A stretch of 64,000 nt of DNA from Undaria pinnatifida. Lineage: Eukaryota; Sar; Phaeophyceae; Laminariales; Alariaceae. Below the pieces are notes generated by a model. It ran no database searches, was not told where the DNA came from, and worked only from the letters and a program-made list of their open reading frames with translations. Both the position numbers and the translations under genes were made by a program. Below are positions 12,580 through 25,565 of this stretch, piece after piece; position 1 is the stretch's first letter, and every line of letters starts with the position of its first letter. The stretch spans positions 5,190,137-5,254,136 of the forward strand of contig JABAKD010000023.1 in the NCBI GenBank assembly GCA_012845835.1. The letters run 5' to 3'.

Positions 12580-14149
12580 AATAAAAAAGAAACGGGTGGC
12601 TATCTGCCTTGACACGACCCCAAAAATAAAAAGAAACGGGTGGCTATCTATCTCCACAGCGCACCTGATCTCCAAGGTTCAGGTAGGGGTCGACATACTC
12701 CTGCACGCATCCGCATGCAACGGCATCTTTGCGCTCTGCTGAAGTAGTCATAAAAACGGGAACCGCCGGTGGGGACAGCCTGCGCTGTCGTAACAACAAT
12801 CCCCCACCGGAACTGAAGGAAGGGCACGCCACGGCGCTATGGTAACGCTTGGGAGATTGCGAGTTAGACGATTGAGTTGCATTTGACACACGCCGCGCGT
12901 GCATGAAAATACGTGGGAGTGTGGGGATGCGTGCAACACCAATAAAGCGCACACCTGTTTTTTTTTTTTTTTTTTTTTTTTTCTTTTATAAGATTTCTCT
13001 CAGAGTGGGAAGCATTAGTAGACCTCTCCCAACCACGACCGGATGAAAAAAAACACCATCACCTTGGCACACGCGCAAACGAGAACCGTTGCATAAAAAT
13101 ATGACTCACTTGTTTCCGACGACGATTTTGGGATTTTTGAACACCGTCGTCCAGAACCCATTTCTCCAGACGAAAGAAAAAGTGCTACCCCTCTATATCG
13201 TAGCACCGGGTTCGCAGTGAGCTTCAAGGCTTTATTTTTGCCACCTCTATCGCATCACCGGGTTTTGTAGTGAACTCCAAGGCTTTATTTTTGCTACCTC
13301 TATCGTAGCACCGGCTTTGTAGTGGACTTCAAGGCTTTATTTTCCCCCCCATCCACCGGGAGATGAAAAAAAAGGAAAAAAAAACGCATGCTACAATAGA
13401 GGTAGTAAGGTATACCGTTTTTTGGCGAAAATGGTTTTCTGAACGACGAGGCTTTTTTTGACCCGATTTTTTTTTCTCGTCGGAAAATACGTTTGTCTGT
13501 TTGTTTTTGATTGATTTTTTCGTGGTATACATGCGTAGGGCGTCGGATTATTCAAATCCGGTACCCCCCAGTCTTATTTTTTTTCTCGCAAAACAGTCTT
13601 TTGGGAGGCGGGGGTCTTTTAAGCTCCGATGTTGTGGAATTTCACATGAAAAAAAAATGGCGCGCACCTCCATGGTAGCGTGTAACACGCGCGTCAAAAG
13701 CTGAAGGTATAAGTGAAACCGAACGAACCAACGCATGGCCTCGGCAGGTGGCAACCGTCCCCGCACAATTTTCTAAAAAAAGACTTGTAAACACGTCAGC
13801 TGTGAATTCGATAAATTAGGGGTCGATACTCATCTTTGCAAGCTGCGTCATATACACGGGCCGCTCGTTTTGGCCTATGGTGGGATGCTGTCAGGGTGAA
13901 CATTAACAACAACAGCGCAAAATAAATTGTAATCGCATACTTCATTCTTCGTCCCAACGTAGCAAGTGTTGTCTTGCTTCTCCGTCAATTCGTACGGCAC
14001 CAGCCAGCCACTTTTTTTCGTCGCGTTCGACGTCGTGATCGTCGTGGTGGTGGTCGTCGTAGTCGTCGTCGGTTGCTACCTGGTATTAAGTATACTATTA
14101 ATATGATTATTTCCCAAAACAATTAGACTAACTATTTAGTCTAATCGAG
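12580..14149. other. No gene seen; repeat remnants
   Basis: Holds two copies of a 32-bp unit (AAAATAAAAAAGAAACGGGT), an L-repeat fragment (12840-12925), three 65-bp units of CTCTATCG(C/T)A(T/G)CACCGG with AAGGCTTTATTTTTG (13190-13345), and part of the GACGCGTGCT family (13380-13700). Confidence 0.5.
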
Positions 14150-14310
14150 AAACGAAAACACCAACAACGCCAGCTAGCGTTGGGCTGCGAAAGCAACTTG
14201 AAGTTAAATCGACACACGACGCGTATGAAAATACGTGGAAGTGTGGTGAGCTAAAGCTTTGTTTTTCCCCATCCGCCGGAGGACGAAAAAAATAAATAAA
14301 AATAAAATAA
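14150..14310 (-). repeat. Dispersed repeat L, minus strand
   Basis: CAGCTAGCGTTGGGCTGCGA, TTAAATCGACACACGACGCG, GTGAGCTAAAGCTTTGTTTT, CCCCATCCGCCGGAGGACGA. Confidence 0.6.
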
Positions 14311-14939
14311 AATATCAACGAACAACAAGAAATCGCCGGGCTCTTGGCGCCTCGGTGTGGATACCGCATTGGGCAGCGCAGACCGCAGGAGGAGAGCCAA
14401 CAATTTGGCCTAATCTGGCCGAAGGACTGGATCTTCCTTATCTCGGCTTCTTCGATTCTGTTTTTTTGGGGGGGGCGGGGGGGAGGCTTTGTCTTCCTAT
14501 CTCAGCTTCTTCGATTCTGTTTTAAGGATTCGTTTTTATGGGTTCAAAACGCTCCGTTTACATTGTATATTTAGAAAAAAAAAAAAAAAACATTATTTTA
14601 GAACGTTACCTGTGAGTTCGAAAAATGAGTCTAGGAGTCGATACAAGTATGTGCTCAACTTTGCTCGCGAGACCTGATCGTTTTTTTTTTTCTTTTGTTT
14701 TTTGTTTGTTTGTTTTGAAGTCTGTAAAATATTTCATGATTCATCATTTGTTAATGGAAATGTTAAATATATTCCGCAGTAAAAAGTAGTAAAACCTAAT
14801 CAATAGAAGCGGGACGACTTCGGCCAATGAATGACCTGGGGTGGGGACAGTTGATGAGGATTGGGGTTAGCTAAATGGGGCGGACAATTAACACTATTGA
14901 TAGCTTAAAGCCCTATACAATTTTACAAGGGCTCCGCTG
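14311..14939. other. No gene seen between repeat L and the gene's 5' flank
   Basis: AT-rich with A and T runs (14574-14590, 14680-14700). A 27-bp direct repeat CTTCCTATCTC(A/G)GCTTCTTC occurs at 14430 and 14490 around a G run. Confidence 0.4.
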
Positions 14940-15327
14940 CGCGGGCGGCTGACGCCGCCCTCTACGCTCGCGCGAGGAAGAATCCAACTAGGTGTGAAGG
15001 AGACAGAAAGAAGAGGCCCATGGTTCGGTGCAACCAACGATTTGCTGATCCCCTACGCCCCGCCCCCCTCCCCGCCAAATTTCCACGCAAATTTCCTTCC
15101 CCGTCTAATTGCCGCCCCCGCCTCGATTCCATCTGTTCCATCTCTTTTCCGCAGAGAACAACAACACAAGCACTGCTGGAAAAAAAAAAAGCACCTAGCG
15201 CCAAATGCGGCGCACCGGGGGGGAAGACCGGCAAGCTCCCGCGACTGCCGTCACGGCGCGTTCGTCATCATCCTCTCCTGCGAACAACAAGAGCGGGGAG
15301 ACTAATAAAACCAAGGACAGGAACCTG
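14940..15327 (+). promoter_or_regulatory. Probable 5' flank and leader of the giant gene
   Basis: GC-rich sequence (GCGGGCGGCTGACGCCGCCC near 14940) directly before the signal-peptide exon, unlike the AT-rich repeats before it. A CTTTTCCGCAG at about 15144-15154 could be an acceptor for a 5' UTR intron. No TATA-like or initiator motif can be assigned with confidence. Confidence 0.3.
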
Positions 15328-15553
15328 ATGGCTCGTGGCTCTGTTGTCCTTTCTCCAGGATTCCTCTTCCTCCTCGTCCCTCTGCTCCTCCTGGGCTCCG
15401 GCGCGAGCGTCGTTGGCGCTACGGAGGGGGGTGGTGGTGGTGGGGGGGGGGGGGGGGGTGGGAGGGGATAGGGGTGAGTCTAACATCGTCTACGTCACGG
15501 CGAGGAAAGGGGGAGAGCTCTCGGAGGACCAGAGGCACGGCACGCAGCTTAAG
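15328..15553 (+). CDS. Exon 1: signal peptide plus first linker motif, with a poly-G frame break
   Basis: ATG at 15328 opens [20 protein letters not shown], continuing [12 protein letters not shown]. This is a classic signal peptide with likely cleavage near VVGA/TE. A glycine stretch follows, coded by GGT and a run of 17 G (15442-15458). In this frame a TAG ends the ORF at 15469. One base out of frame the reading continues as [20 protein letters not shown] and ends GTQLK at a GTACGG donor (15554). This part resembles the end of exons D1 (VVYVKHIKG...DQRSG) and D2 ([10 protein letters not shown]...DQDDG), so it is real coding sequence. The one-base discrepancy falls in the G run, which suggests a homopolymer length error, or else a real mutation. 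Phase 0 at the donor. Confidence 0.72.
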
Positions 15554-18500
15554 GTACGGAGAGAAAAATCTAAACGAAAGCGTGAACGAAAACGAAAACG
15601 ACGACGCGTGCTGCGATAGAGGCGCACCACTCTTTTTTGTTAGTACTACCCCTCAATTTTGGAGGAGGTCAAGACCTCTCCCCAAACACTGATTTGGAGG
15701 AGGGGGAAAAAAAGTTCTACGACACCGGATGAAAAAAAATAAAGATGGCCTAAGTACTCAACAAGAATCATGCTTCAGAAGAAAATGGCGTATTATTATT
15801 TTTTTTCCGACGATTTTTGGGTTAAGGAGCCCCGTCATTCAGAAAACATTTCAGATGAAAAGCGACACCTCTATCGTCGCATGCGTCCGACAACGAAAAA
15901 CGAAAACGAAGACGAAAAACGAAAACGAAGACGAAAAACGAAAACGAAGACTTGAAACGAAAATGAAAATGAAGAACGAAAATGAAAACGAAGAACGAAA
16001 AACGAAAAACAAAAAACGAAAACGAAAAATGAAAACAAAAACGAAAACGAAAAACGAAAAATGAAAACGAAAACGAAAACGAAAACGAAACCTCGTTCTT
16101 TTCTTTTTCTTCTTGAATTCTTGTTCTTGTTCTTGTTTTTATTCTAAAACCCGTCTCTCGCACCAATGTTTTTGTCCGTCCGTCTGTCTGTCGGTATCCG
16201 TCGGTGTTCGTCGGTGTCCGGCGTCCGTGTCCGTCGTGTCCGTCTGTCGTGTCCGTCTGTCGTGTCCGTGTCCGTCGTGTCCGTCTGTCGTGTCCGTCTG
16301 TCGTGTCCGTGTCCGTCGTGTCCGTCCGTCGTGTCCGCCCGTCGTGTCCGTCCGTCGTGTCCGTCCGTCGGCATCCGTCCGTCGGCGTCCGTCCGTCGTG
16401 TCCGTCCGCCGGTATCCGCCGGTGTCCGTCGGTGTCCGTCGGTGTCCGTCGGTATCCGTCGGTGAACGTGGGTGTCCGTTCGTCCTGCCGTCCGTCCGTC
16501 CTTCCGTCGGTTGGTGTTCATCGGTATTCGTCGGTATTCTTCGGTATCCGTCGGCATCCGTCGGTATCTGTCGGTATCTGCCGTTGTTCGTCGATGTCCG
16601 TCGTTGATATCCGTCGGTGTCCGTCGGTATCCGTCGATGTCCGTCGGTATCCTTCGGTATCCTTCGGTATCCGTCGGCATCCTGGTATCTGTCGTTGTTC
16701 GTCGATGTCCGTTGTTGATATCCGTCGGTGTCCGTCGGTGTCCGTCGGTGTCCGTCGGTGTCCGTCGGTGTCCGTCGGTATCCGTCGGTGTCCGTCGTTC
16801 GTATCCTTCGTTCGTATCCTTCGTTCGCATCCTTCGTTCGCATCCTTCGTTCGTATCCGTCGTGTCCGTCCGTCCGTCCGTCTGTCCGTTTGCCGTTTCG
16901 TCCACCTGTTGCAATATCAGTATGCCGAAGGCGGCGATGTTTCTGACACCAGCACCTCCCTCAAAATCGCCGGGGACGAGGACGGGGGCGCAGAGGTCAG
17001 TCACTCAAGTCAGTGGTTGGGGGGTGGGGGGAGGGGGGGGGTGAAGGGAGGGAGGGGTACTCGATGTTCATGCATGGTTTTGGTCGTATGACCATAGACC
17101 CTCGCATCTCTACTATGCCGGGACGGAGCATGTCGGGTTTTCACCGACCAGGCAGACAATGCCGGGACGAGGGGGGGGGAGGGGGGAGAGAGAGGGGAGG
17201 AATGGGGGTGGGGGGTGGGGAGGGAAAGCGGGGATAAAATTGTTTTGCATTTCCCACGAAACAAAAAATGCGGTACAACCTATAAACGCCAAATATTATT
17301 GAAACCGGGGTATAGTCAAAAACTGCCCAAGGGGGGGGAGAGAAAGGGGGGGGGGGAGGGGAGGGAGAGAGGGGAGGCATCTGTGTTGCATTGCCCTCAA
17401 CACAAAAAATGCGGTACAACCTATAAAAGCCAAATATTATTGAAACTGGAAACTGGGGTTTCGTAGAGAAACTGCCCCCGCAAAATTCCCCGTGGGTCGT
17501 TTCGCGCTCTGTGCTATTTTCACTGGCGCCGTGCTTCCCCACTGAAGCCTGCCTCCAAGTGACACCACACACCCGAGGGCACTCAATCAAGTCACGAGGT
17601 GTAGTTCTGGTATTTGTTGTTCTTTTGGCCTGTGTCTTGCTAGAATTGGAGAAATCCAGCGCGCACACCGCGGCCGCGTACGGTAGTGCATCCTGTGCAC
17701 CGCCGCTACGTATGGGGAAAGCGAGAAGAAGGGAGGGAAGGAGGGAGGGAAGGAGGGAGGGAGGGAGGGAGGGAGGGAGGGAGGGAGGGAGGAAGGGAGG
17801 GAGGGAGGGAGGGAGGGAGGGGAGGGATGGAGGGAGGGAAGGGAGGGAGGGAGGGAGGGAGGGAGAGAGAGAGGGGATGGGGGGGGGGGGGCGTGACGGC
17901 ATCAAGTGGTGCGGACTCTGATGCTTTGAAAGGGGGGAGGAGGAGTTAGAGGAGGGGGTGGGCGGGAGGGCGGTGGCGGGAGGCGAGGCCGAGGAACGGA
18001 GGGAGTGAGGGAGTGACGGAGGGAGGCAGAGAGAGGGGGGGCGAGGCGGGGGGGGTGGGTGAAGGCTTCTAGACGGTACGGACTCTGGTGCTCTGTTTGC
18101 ATGTCTTGGTGCAATTTCATGCTTAAATGAACCAAATCAGTTACTAACCCGGCGCGTCTCCACTCTCGCCCACGCCGTCACTGCTTGCCTTGGTTGCTGT
18201 GCCGTTTTGGCTGTTCATCGTCGTCGTCGTCGTCATCGTCGTCGTCTCTGCGCAGTACGAGATGTACTTCGAGGCGCCCGCGACTTCCGCCGCAAGCACG
18301 GTGAGTAAGTTGTGTCTCTCCCGCTTTCTTGGGCTGTATTACGAAACAATGTTTTTTATTTTANNNNNNNNNNNNNNNNNNNNNNNNNNNNNNNNNNNNN
18401 NNNNNNNNNNNNNNNNNNNNNNNNNNNNNNNNNNNNNNNNNNNNNNNNNNNNNNNNNNNNNNNNNNNNNNNNNNNNNNNNNNNNNNNNNNNNNNNNNNNN

Positions 18501-19498
18501 NNNNNNNNNNNNNNNNNNNNNNNNNNNNNNNNNNNNNNNNNNNNNNNNNNNNNNNNNNNNNNNNNNNNNNNNNNNNNNNNNNNNNNNNNNNNNNNNNNNN
18601 NNNNNNNNNNNNNNNNNNNNNNNNNNNNNNNNNNNNNNNNNNNNNNNNNNNNNNNNNNNNNNNNNNNNNNNNNNNNNNNNNNNNNNNNNNNNNNNNNNNN
18701 NNNNNNNNNNNNNNNNNNNNNNNNNNNNNNNNNNNNNNNNNNNNNNNNNNNNNNNNNNNNNNNNNNNNNNNNNNNNNNNNNNNNNNNNNNNNNNNNNNNN
18801 NNNNNNNNNNNNNNNNNNNNNNNNNNNNNNNNNNNNNNNNNNNNNNNNNNNNNNNNNNNNNNNATATTATTTGTGACCTAAACTTGCTAAAAAATCTCCC
18901 CCCCCCCCCCTCCTCGCTCTCCCTTTCTCAAACGCCCCACCAAATATCGAAATCCGCCAGATTAATGAACACTTCACGCACAGGACATCACCTGATTATC
19001 TTTCGAGAGCCATCCATACCGCTGTTTCCTCCCCCCCCCCCCCCGCCCCGAACGCCCCCTTCTTCCTCATCACCCGCACCATCGCCTAGACCTAGCACCA
19101 CACGTATAACAAACCCCTCACCTAAAACCCTTCCTTCCCCCCCCCCCCCCCCCGCCGCTCCCCCCGCCCCCTCCCCCGCCCCCCCCCGCCCCCACCCCCC
19201 ACCTCCCCGCCCCCAACCCATCCCAACCCCAACCCCTCGAAAACTCTACCCTCTCTCTACTCACTGATTGTACGACTTACCCCAGGATATACATGATAAA
19301 CTGATGCATTATTTCCAAAACCGTCACATTTATCCCCTCAAAATAATGTATAGTTTCCACGCACATATTGAGCTGCCCCACACGCCCCCCCCCCCGCCCC
19401 AACCCCCCCCCCCCCCCAATAATAAACTGGTGCCAAAACCGTCAGATTTATCCCCTTGAAAGGATTTATAACTTACATGCACAAATTGCCCCCCCCTT

Positions 19499-19529
<31 letters not shown>

Positions 19530-22500
19530 AAACCCGCTCGCTTTTGATCAAAACCAGGCCCCCACGTCCTTCAAAACTCCGCCCCCCCCCCTCACCGGTT
19601 ATTCGACTTACAAGATTCACTTGATAAAAGGATACATTTCCCTCCACAGCTGTCAGGATTTGTCCCCCTCAGAAACGGGTTTATAGTTTCCGCGCACAGA
19701 CTGACTAAAATCACCCTGTTGACCCTGATAGCTACACTGTAGTTGTAAGGGGAGTCGCCGACCTATATCCTTAATGAGGACACACAACCCGTAATACGCG
19801 CGATCGGAGTATCACACACAGCTTGCAAAGATGAGTTTCGACGAAATCTTCGATCTCACAGCTGGAGTGTATTTTCATTTTTTATAATATATTGTCGGAG
19901 GGGCAACAACGATAACAGTAAAAAACATATCGTAATGTCCGTCGAGGCGGCGGCTGGATGAACATTTTGGCGCTCTCGACGGACGTCAGCTTCCAAAATC
20001 TATCACACAGTTCGTGCAGACGACACGGACGTCTCATTTTCCAAAATCTATCATACTTGAGTGAAGAAAAACCGTTTTTGTAAATTGTGTTTCGCGCAAA
20101 AACAAAATCGAGCAAATCTTAGTTCTTAGCCTCTCCACCCGTCGTTTTCTTGTTCGGATATCGAGTACACCATGCACTACATTTCCTGTGTTATCTGAAT
20201 GATCTGTGCTGCCTGTATTAGTAACAACCTGTTGCTATCTAAACGATCTGTGCTGTCTGTGTGGTAACTGCCTGTGTTATCATAAATGGTATGTGCTGTC
20301 TGTATCGTAACAACCTGTGCTATCTAAACGATCTGTGATGTCTGTACAGTAACGACCTGTGCGCAATCTAAATGATCTGTGCTCTCTGTACAGCAAACTG
20401 CCTGTGTTATCATAAATGGTGAAAGAGCGGCGCAGCATCAGTCCCCTGAGCTCCTCACATTATCTCACCACCCGAAAAATGATTTCGAAGGCATTCATTT
20501 GTCGTTCGCGCTCATCCCGACCAAACTTCTATGTACTCGTGACATTTACTTGATGAACGGTTACTCACTTGAGGAGCTCAAATCTCGTACAGGTACGTTA
20601 TTAGTTAATCCGACAACTGCAAACCCTACCGCGAGATGACTCGTACGGTGCTGTTTGTGTAGTAACAACCTGTGTTGTCTAAGTGATCTGTGTGCTGTCT
20701 GTCTAAGTGATCTGTGTGCTGTCTGTCTAAGTGATCTGTGTGCTGTCTGGTGCTGTAACAATACGTGTCATCTAAATGATCTGTGGTGCTGTCTGTATAG
20801 CAACAATCTGTGTGGTAGATCTGAATGATGTGTGCCGTCTGCAAAAGTGATTTGGCCTTCCACGTTTGTCTAAAGTTCCTAAATTTGTGATCTGCGCTAT
20901 CTTCTTGGCGATGGTCCCACATGCCCCACGTGTGAGCAATGTGCTGTCTGTCCGAGCGATGACCTGCGTTATCTAGATGGACCAGATTAATGACCTGCGC
21001 CTTCTTTTGTGATGGTCTGCTATGTCCCAACGCGCGTGTGCAAACTTTGTACTGAGTATATATTGTGTATGCAGATGTGGAATAAATTAATGATATGCGC
21101 TATCTTTTTTTGGGATTAATCTGATATGTCCCAACGCGCGTGTGCAAACTTTGTACTGGTATGTATATTGTTTATGCAGATGTGGACTAAATTTATGATG
21201 TTCGCCATCTTTTTGCGATGGTCTGCTATGTCCCACCACGCGTGTGCAAACTTTGTGCTGGTATCTTGTGTGTGTGCAGTTACTGAGGACGGGTGGTCTT
21301 CCGTGGACATCGAATACGCCGGTACCACCGAAGACTACGTCGTGCCCATCGTTTCCGAAGTCATGGTGAGACCGCTCAACTTTCGAGCCGAGCCGAGAGG
21401 TGATCCAAGGAGTTGCTCGAGACACGCGCAGCACTCCCCTCCCCCCCCCCCCCCCCCCCCCCCCCGAGGGCCCTTCTCGTTCGTTCGCCCGCCCTTCTCT
21501 CTATACCCCGTCTATCTGTACTCCCATCTACACATGCGACATCTAACAGACCAACAACTGCTGTCCGGGGTACGAAAAACTCCCACATGTATACCAGATT
21601 TGTGACCTTTTAGTATTATCAAGTATCGACAATGATGTGTTAACCCCTTTACAACTGGAAACCCGTTTTTGGGGACAAAATTACTTGGATTTAGTATACG
21701 GAGGGGTTCGGGGGCTCAAAAGGGGTTAAGGAAACTGGTGGGGTATTGGTCCGTTTGACCACTTGCAAAAGGTTAACCCATAGCTTACCCAAACTAAGCC
21801 TTATAACACTCTCCCCCCCCTGAAACGGCGGGATAGCAGGTCGGCCGGATATACGGGCGGACCTCTGTCAATATCCAAGCCGTTTCATTCCCTGGGTATA
21901 CTGGGGAGAGTATTTTCAAGTTCGATGATGGGGAAAGTCTTGAAAGAGTTTATTATGGTGGACGTGGGGTTTGAACCCACGACCCAAAAAACCCATGGTC
22001 CTGTCGACGACGCCCTTTGTTAAGGTATTAGTGTGGTATTATTCCGTTTGACCACTTGCAAAAGGTTAACCCATACCTTACCCAAGCTAAGCCTTATAAC
22101 ACTCTCCCCCCCCCGAAACGACGGGATAGCAAGTCGGCCGGATATACGGGCGGACCTCTGTCAATATCCAAGCCGTTTCATATCCTGGGTATACCGGGGA
22201 GAGCATTTTTCAAGTTCGATCATGGGGAAAGTCTGAAAGAGTTTATTATGGTGGACGTGGGATTTGAACCCACGACCCAAAAAACCCATGGTCCTGCCGA
22301 CGACGCCATTTGTTAAGGAGATTAGGGGCGATAACAAGGGTATCGTCTCTAATTTTGATGCTGGTGCTTTTTTCTTGGCACATATATACAGTACCAGGTA
22401 CATGTTTGCCGTTTTGTGTGTTTTTCACCTTTTGGCTTGCACGTGCATGTGGTGGTGGTACTTGATTGAGTACACGTCGTCGTTCTTGTGTTTTTGGGCC

Positions 22501-25500
22501 GCTGGCCTACATCTTCGTCACCCCCCCCCCCCCCGCCCCCCTGTCTTCCCCCCTCCATCTGTACGTATACATGTATCACGCATCTCTTGTTAACATATAT
22601 ATATGTAAGCCTCGTCGTTTTGTTTCTGCTGCTTTCGCCGTTTTCTTGCACCAATCAATCCCTCACCCCCATTACCTCCTCAACCCGTTTCCAATTCCTA
22701 AACTTATTCTATTGGTAGTCTAATTCCAAGTATTTTGTGCCCATGTTGGGACTGCGGTGCTAAAAGGGCTAAGCATAAATAGGTCGTGGTCATGTTTACA
22801 TTTGACCGTTAATTGGTTGCTCCAATCAACCCTCCCCCTCCCCCCCCGCCCTGCCTCTCTCTCTCCTGCCCCCCCCCCCCCCCCTCTGTCGTGAAAGGGA
22901 TGGTCAAAACAACTTAAGGCAAGCAATGGCTAAGGCCAGCAACAAATGAGCCCCCCCCCCCCCCCTCCCCCCCTTCCCCCCAACATCGTTCATGTATTAC
23001 ACTTTTTCATCACATTCTCACACTCTTGTCTAGGCCAGCAACAAATGAGCACCCCAACCCCCCCCCTTCCTCCCCCAACATCTTTCATATGTATTATACT
23101 TTTTCATCACGTTCTCACACTTTTGTGCTTTTTTTTTTTTTTTTTCTCTTCCACGTCGCTGTGTCCTTGCGTACGCGAAATCAAACACCCGGGGGGGGGG
23201 GGGGGGGGGCATTCCTGCTGCTCACGTACGTACGTACGTACCTATATACGTACGCACCTCCTTCGTTCAGGTTCGGGTTCACTCAGCCGGCTCTCAGGTA
23301 AGCAAGCACATGTATCAACATCATGACTTTGCATTGGCTATGACATGTACGTCGTGTACATGTACCACTTTTTTTATTTTCACTTTTTTTTTTCTCCGGG
23401 GGGGGGGGGGGTTACGAGTTGATTCTTCCACTCCAGAGTGACTGGAGCCTGTCCTGTGACCACGCGGACTTCGTTGATGGTACGAGAGGTTCATGTGAAC
23501 ATAACAAAACAAAACAACAATATCGAGGTAGGCCTTGTTTTATCAGTGTTTTTGCCTTAAACAGGTGCCAAAAACGGCCTGCGCTGCTATGTATGGGAGG
23601 ATAAACGATGGGGCAAAAAGCTGTCTAGGTTATAGGTCAGGGTTCGTGGAACACGCGAGGTCAAGGAAAAGACAGATGGGATATATCGCATCGAGTTTTT
23701 GGAAACACATCGAATGCGTGTTTTTTTTTCGCCCATCCTCCGTTGTGGCTGTAGCCAATGAAAAAATGCGTTGAAGTTAACGCTACAGAAGAGTACGACT
23801 GCTGCTGCTGTGTGTTGATGTATTAGTGGGGCCTTAAGTCCGTTTGACCGCTCTCGCAAAAGGTTTAACCAATAGCTTACCCAAACTACTGAACGCCTTA
23901 ATTAATAACATGTGTGAGTGGATGTTGCTTCATAAACGATAAGTTCTCACGTAACATTAGTTGTAGTCTTGAAGTGTTGACGCGTGCTATGATAAGAGAA
24001 GAGGTGCACCACTTTTTTTTCCTGGAGGTCCCCTCACTTTCGCAGCTTTTAAGGCATGTCCTTCTTAACCCCTTTACATTCTTAACCCCTTTACAACGGG
24101 AAACCCGTTTTTGGGGACAAAATTACTTGGATTCAGTATAGGGAGGGGTTCGGGGGCTCTAAAGAGGTTAACCCCTTTACAGCTGGAAACCCGCTTTTGG
24201 AGATTAAATTTCTTGGATTTAGTATAGGGAGGGGTTCGGGGGCTCTAAAGGGGTTAAGACCAAGAACGGATTTGAGAGAGAAACAAAACTGCTACGAGGT
24301 ATCACCGGATGAAAAAATCCCATACGTATGGCCTAGGTACACAACGAACTCGAGAATCACATGCCAAAAAAAGGATGGGCTAAGATTTTCGACGATTTTT
24401 TTGAGTTATAAGGCGAGCCCCGTCTTTACTCAAAAACCGTTTCAGGCGAAAAGGGCTAGCGCCTCTATCGTGAAAAAAGAAGAAAAAACGATGTAGGTCG
24501 GCTACTCGGCGACTCACTTCTCTGATTTTGAGGTATTATAGAGCTCTCTGCCTCAAGTGGAGCGTCGTCATAAAAAAACGAACAACTCGCCTTTACCGCG
24601 CACACGTAAAACCTGTTTTCGCCTTTTCTTTTGTTGGAAATGGAAATGGAAAACAGATGGGGTACCTCGACTACGTTGCGGTCACCGCGCTTGGTGGCGA
24701 GGCGCCCAAGGAAGATGCCGGGGGCGGCGTGGTCTACGTGAAGCACATCAAGGGTACCAGGATCCCGTCCGACCAGCGCAGCGGCGCAGCTCTCCATGTA
24801 AGTGACCGATGGACCGTGTGGTGTGGACACAGGCTGGCTCGTGCAGACAGAAGCCACATCCGGATTGCCATCAGCCGGGGAGGAGAGATAACTGTGTAGT
24901 TTCATAAAGTGCGGCTGAGGGCTGTGCCTCCCAGGCGCCCGGTGACCCCAATCATAAGATAATAGAGGCCACTTATTATATTTTTTATACTTGCTATGCT
25001 CGGAGAATCATAGATCCCGCCGCATCCGAAGATGCGTTACAGAGTTTCACAAACCACAAATGATACGTATCCCAATCAGGTTTTGATACAATCAAAAATA
25101 GACAGTGAGACCCCACCCCGCCCCGCCCCGTCCCCGCCCGTCGTTTTTTCGGTGTGTGTTTTTTTTTCGTTGTTGTTTTTGTTTCCGTTTTTTGGTTGTT
25201 GCTGGTTTTCCCGTCTTGCTCCCTTCCTTTTCTTCGTTTTCCGTGAAAAAATCACGACTTTCGAGATTCCGTCCGACTTCTAGTGAAGCGGCTTTCTTTT
25301 TTTTTACTGTAGTAGTTCTCCACGTGAGCCCGTGTCGGGCCCCGCGCAGCGCCCGTGTCGTCGTGTGCTTTTTTGTTCTCAAATAATATGTTTTGTGCTT
25401 TTCGTTCGTTTTTTTATTCCTTTTTCTTGGGGCTCGTTTTTCGTTTTTTTGTTTTTTTGTTTTTTGTTTTTTGTTTCTGTTTTTTGTTTTTTGTTTTTTG

Positions 25501-25522
25501 TTTTTCGTGTTCGTTTTTCGTG

Positions 25523-25565
<43 letters not shown>

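Noticed and set aside
16139..17091. Overlapping ORFs of 190-295 aa on both strands (Arg/Ser/Val- and Thr/Asp-rich)
   Set aside because: All arise from the TCCGTCGG minisatellite, which keeps several frames open. Only the short stretch 16921-16995 is coding.
20200..21240. Regularly spaced repeats suggesting a CRISPR array
   Set aside because: Spacing and sequence are degenerate, there are no unique spacers of constant length, and the context is eukaryotic intron.
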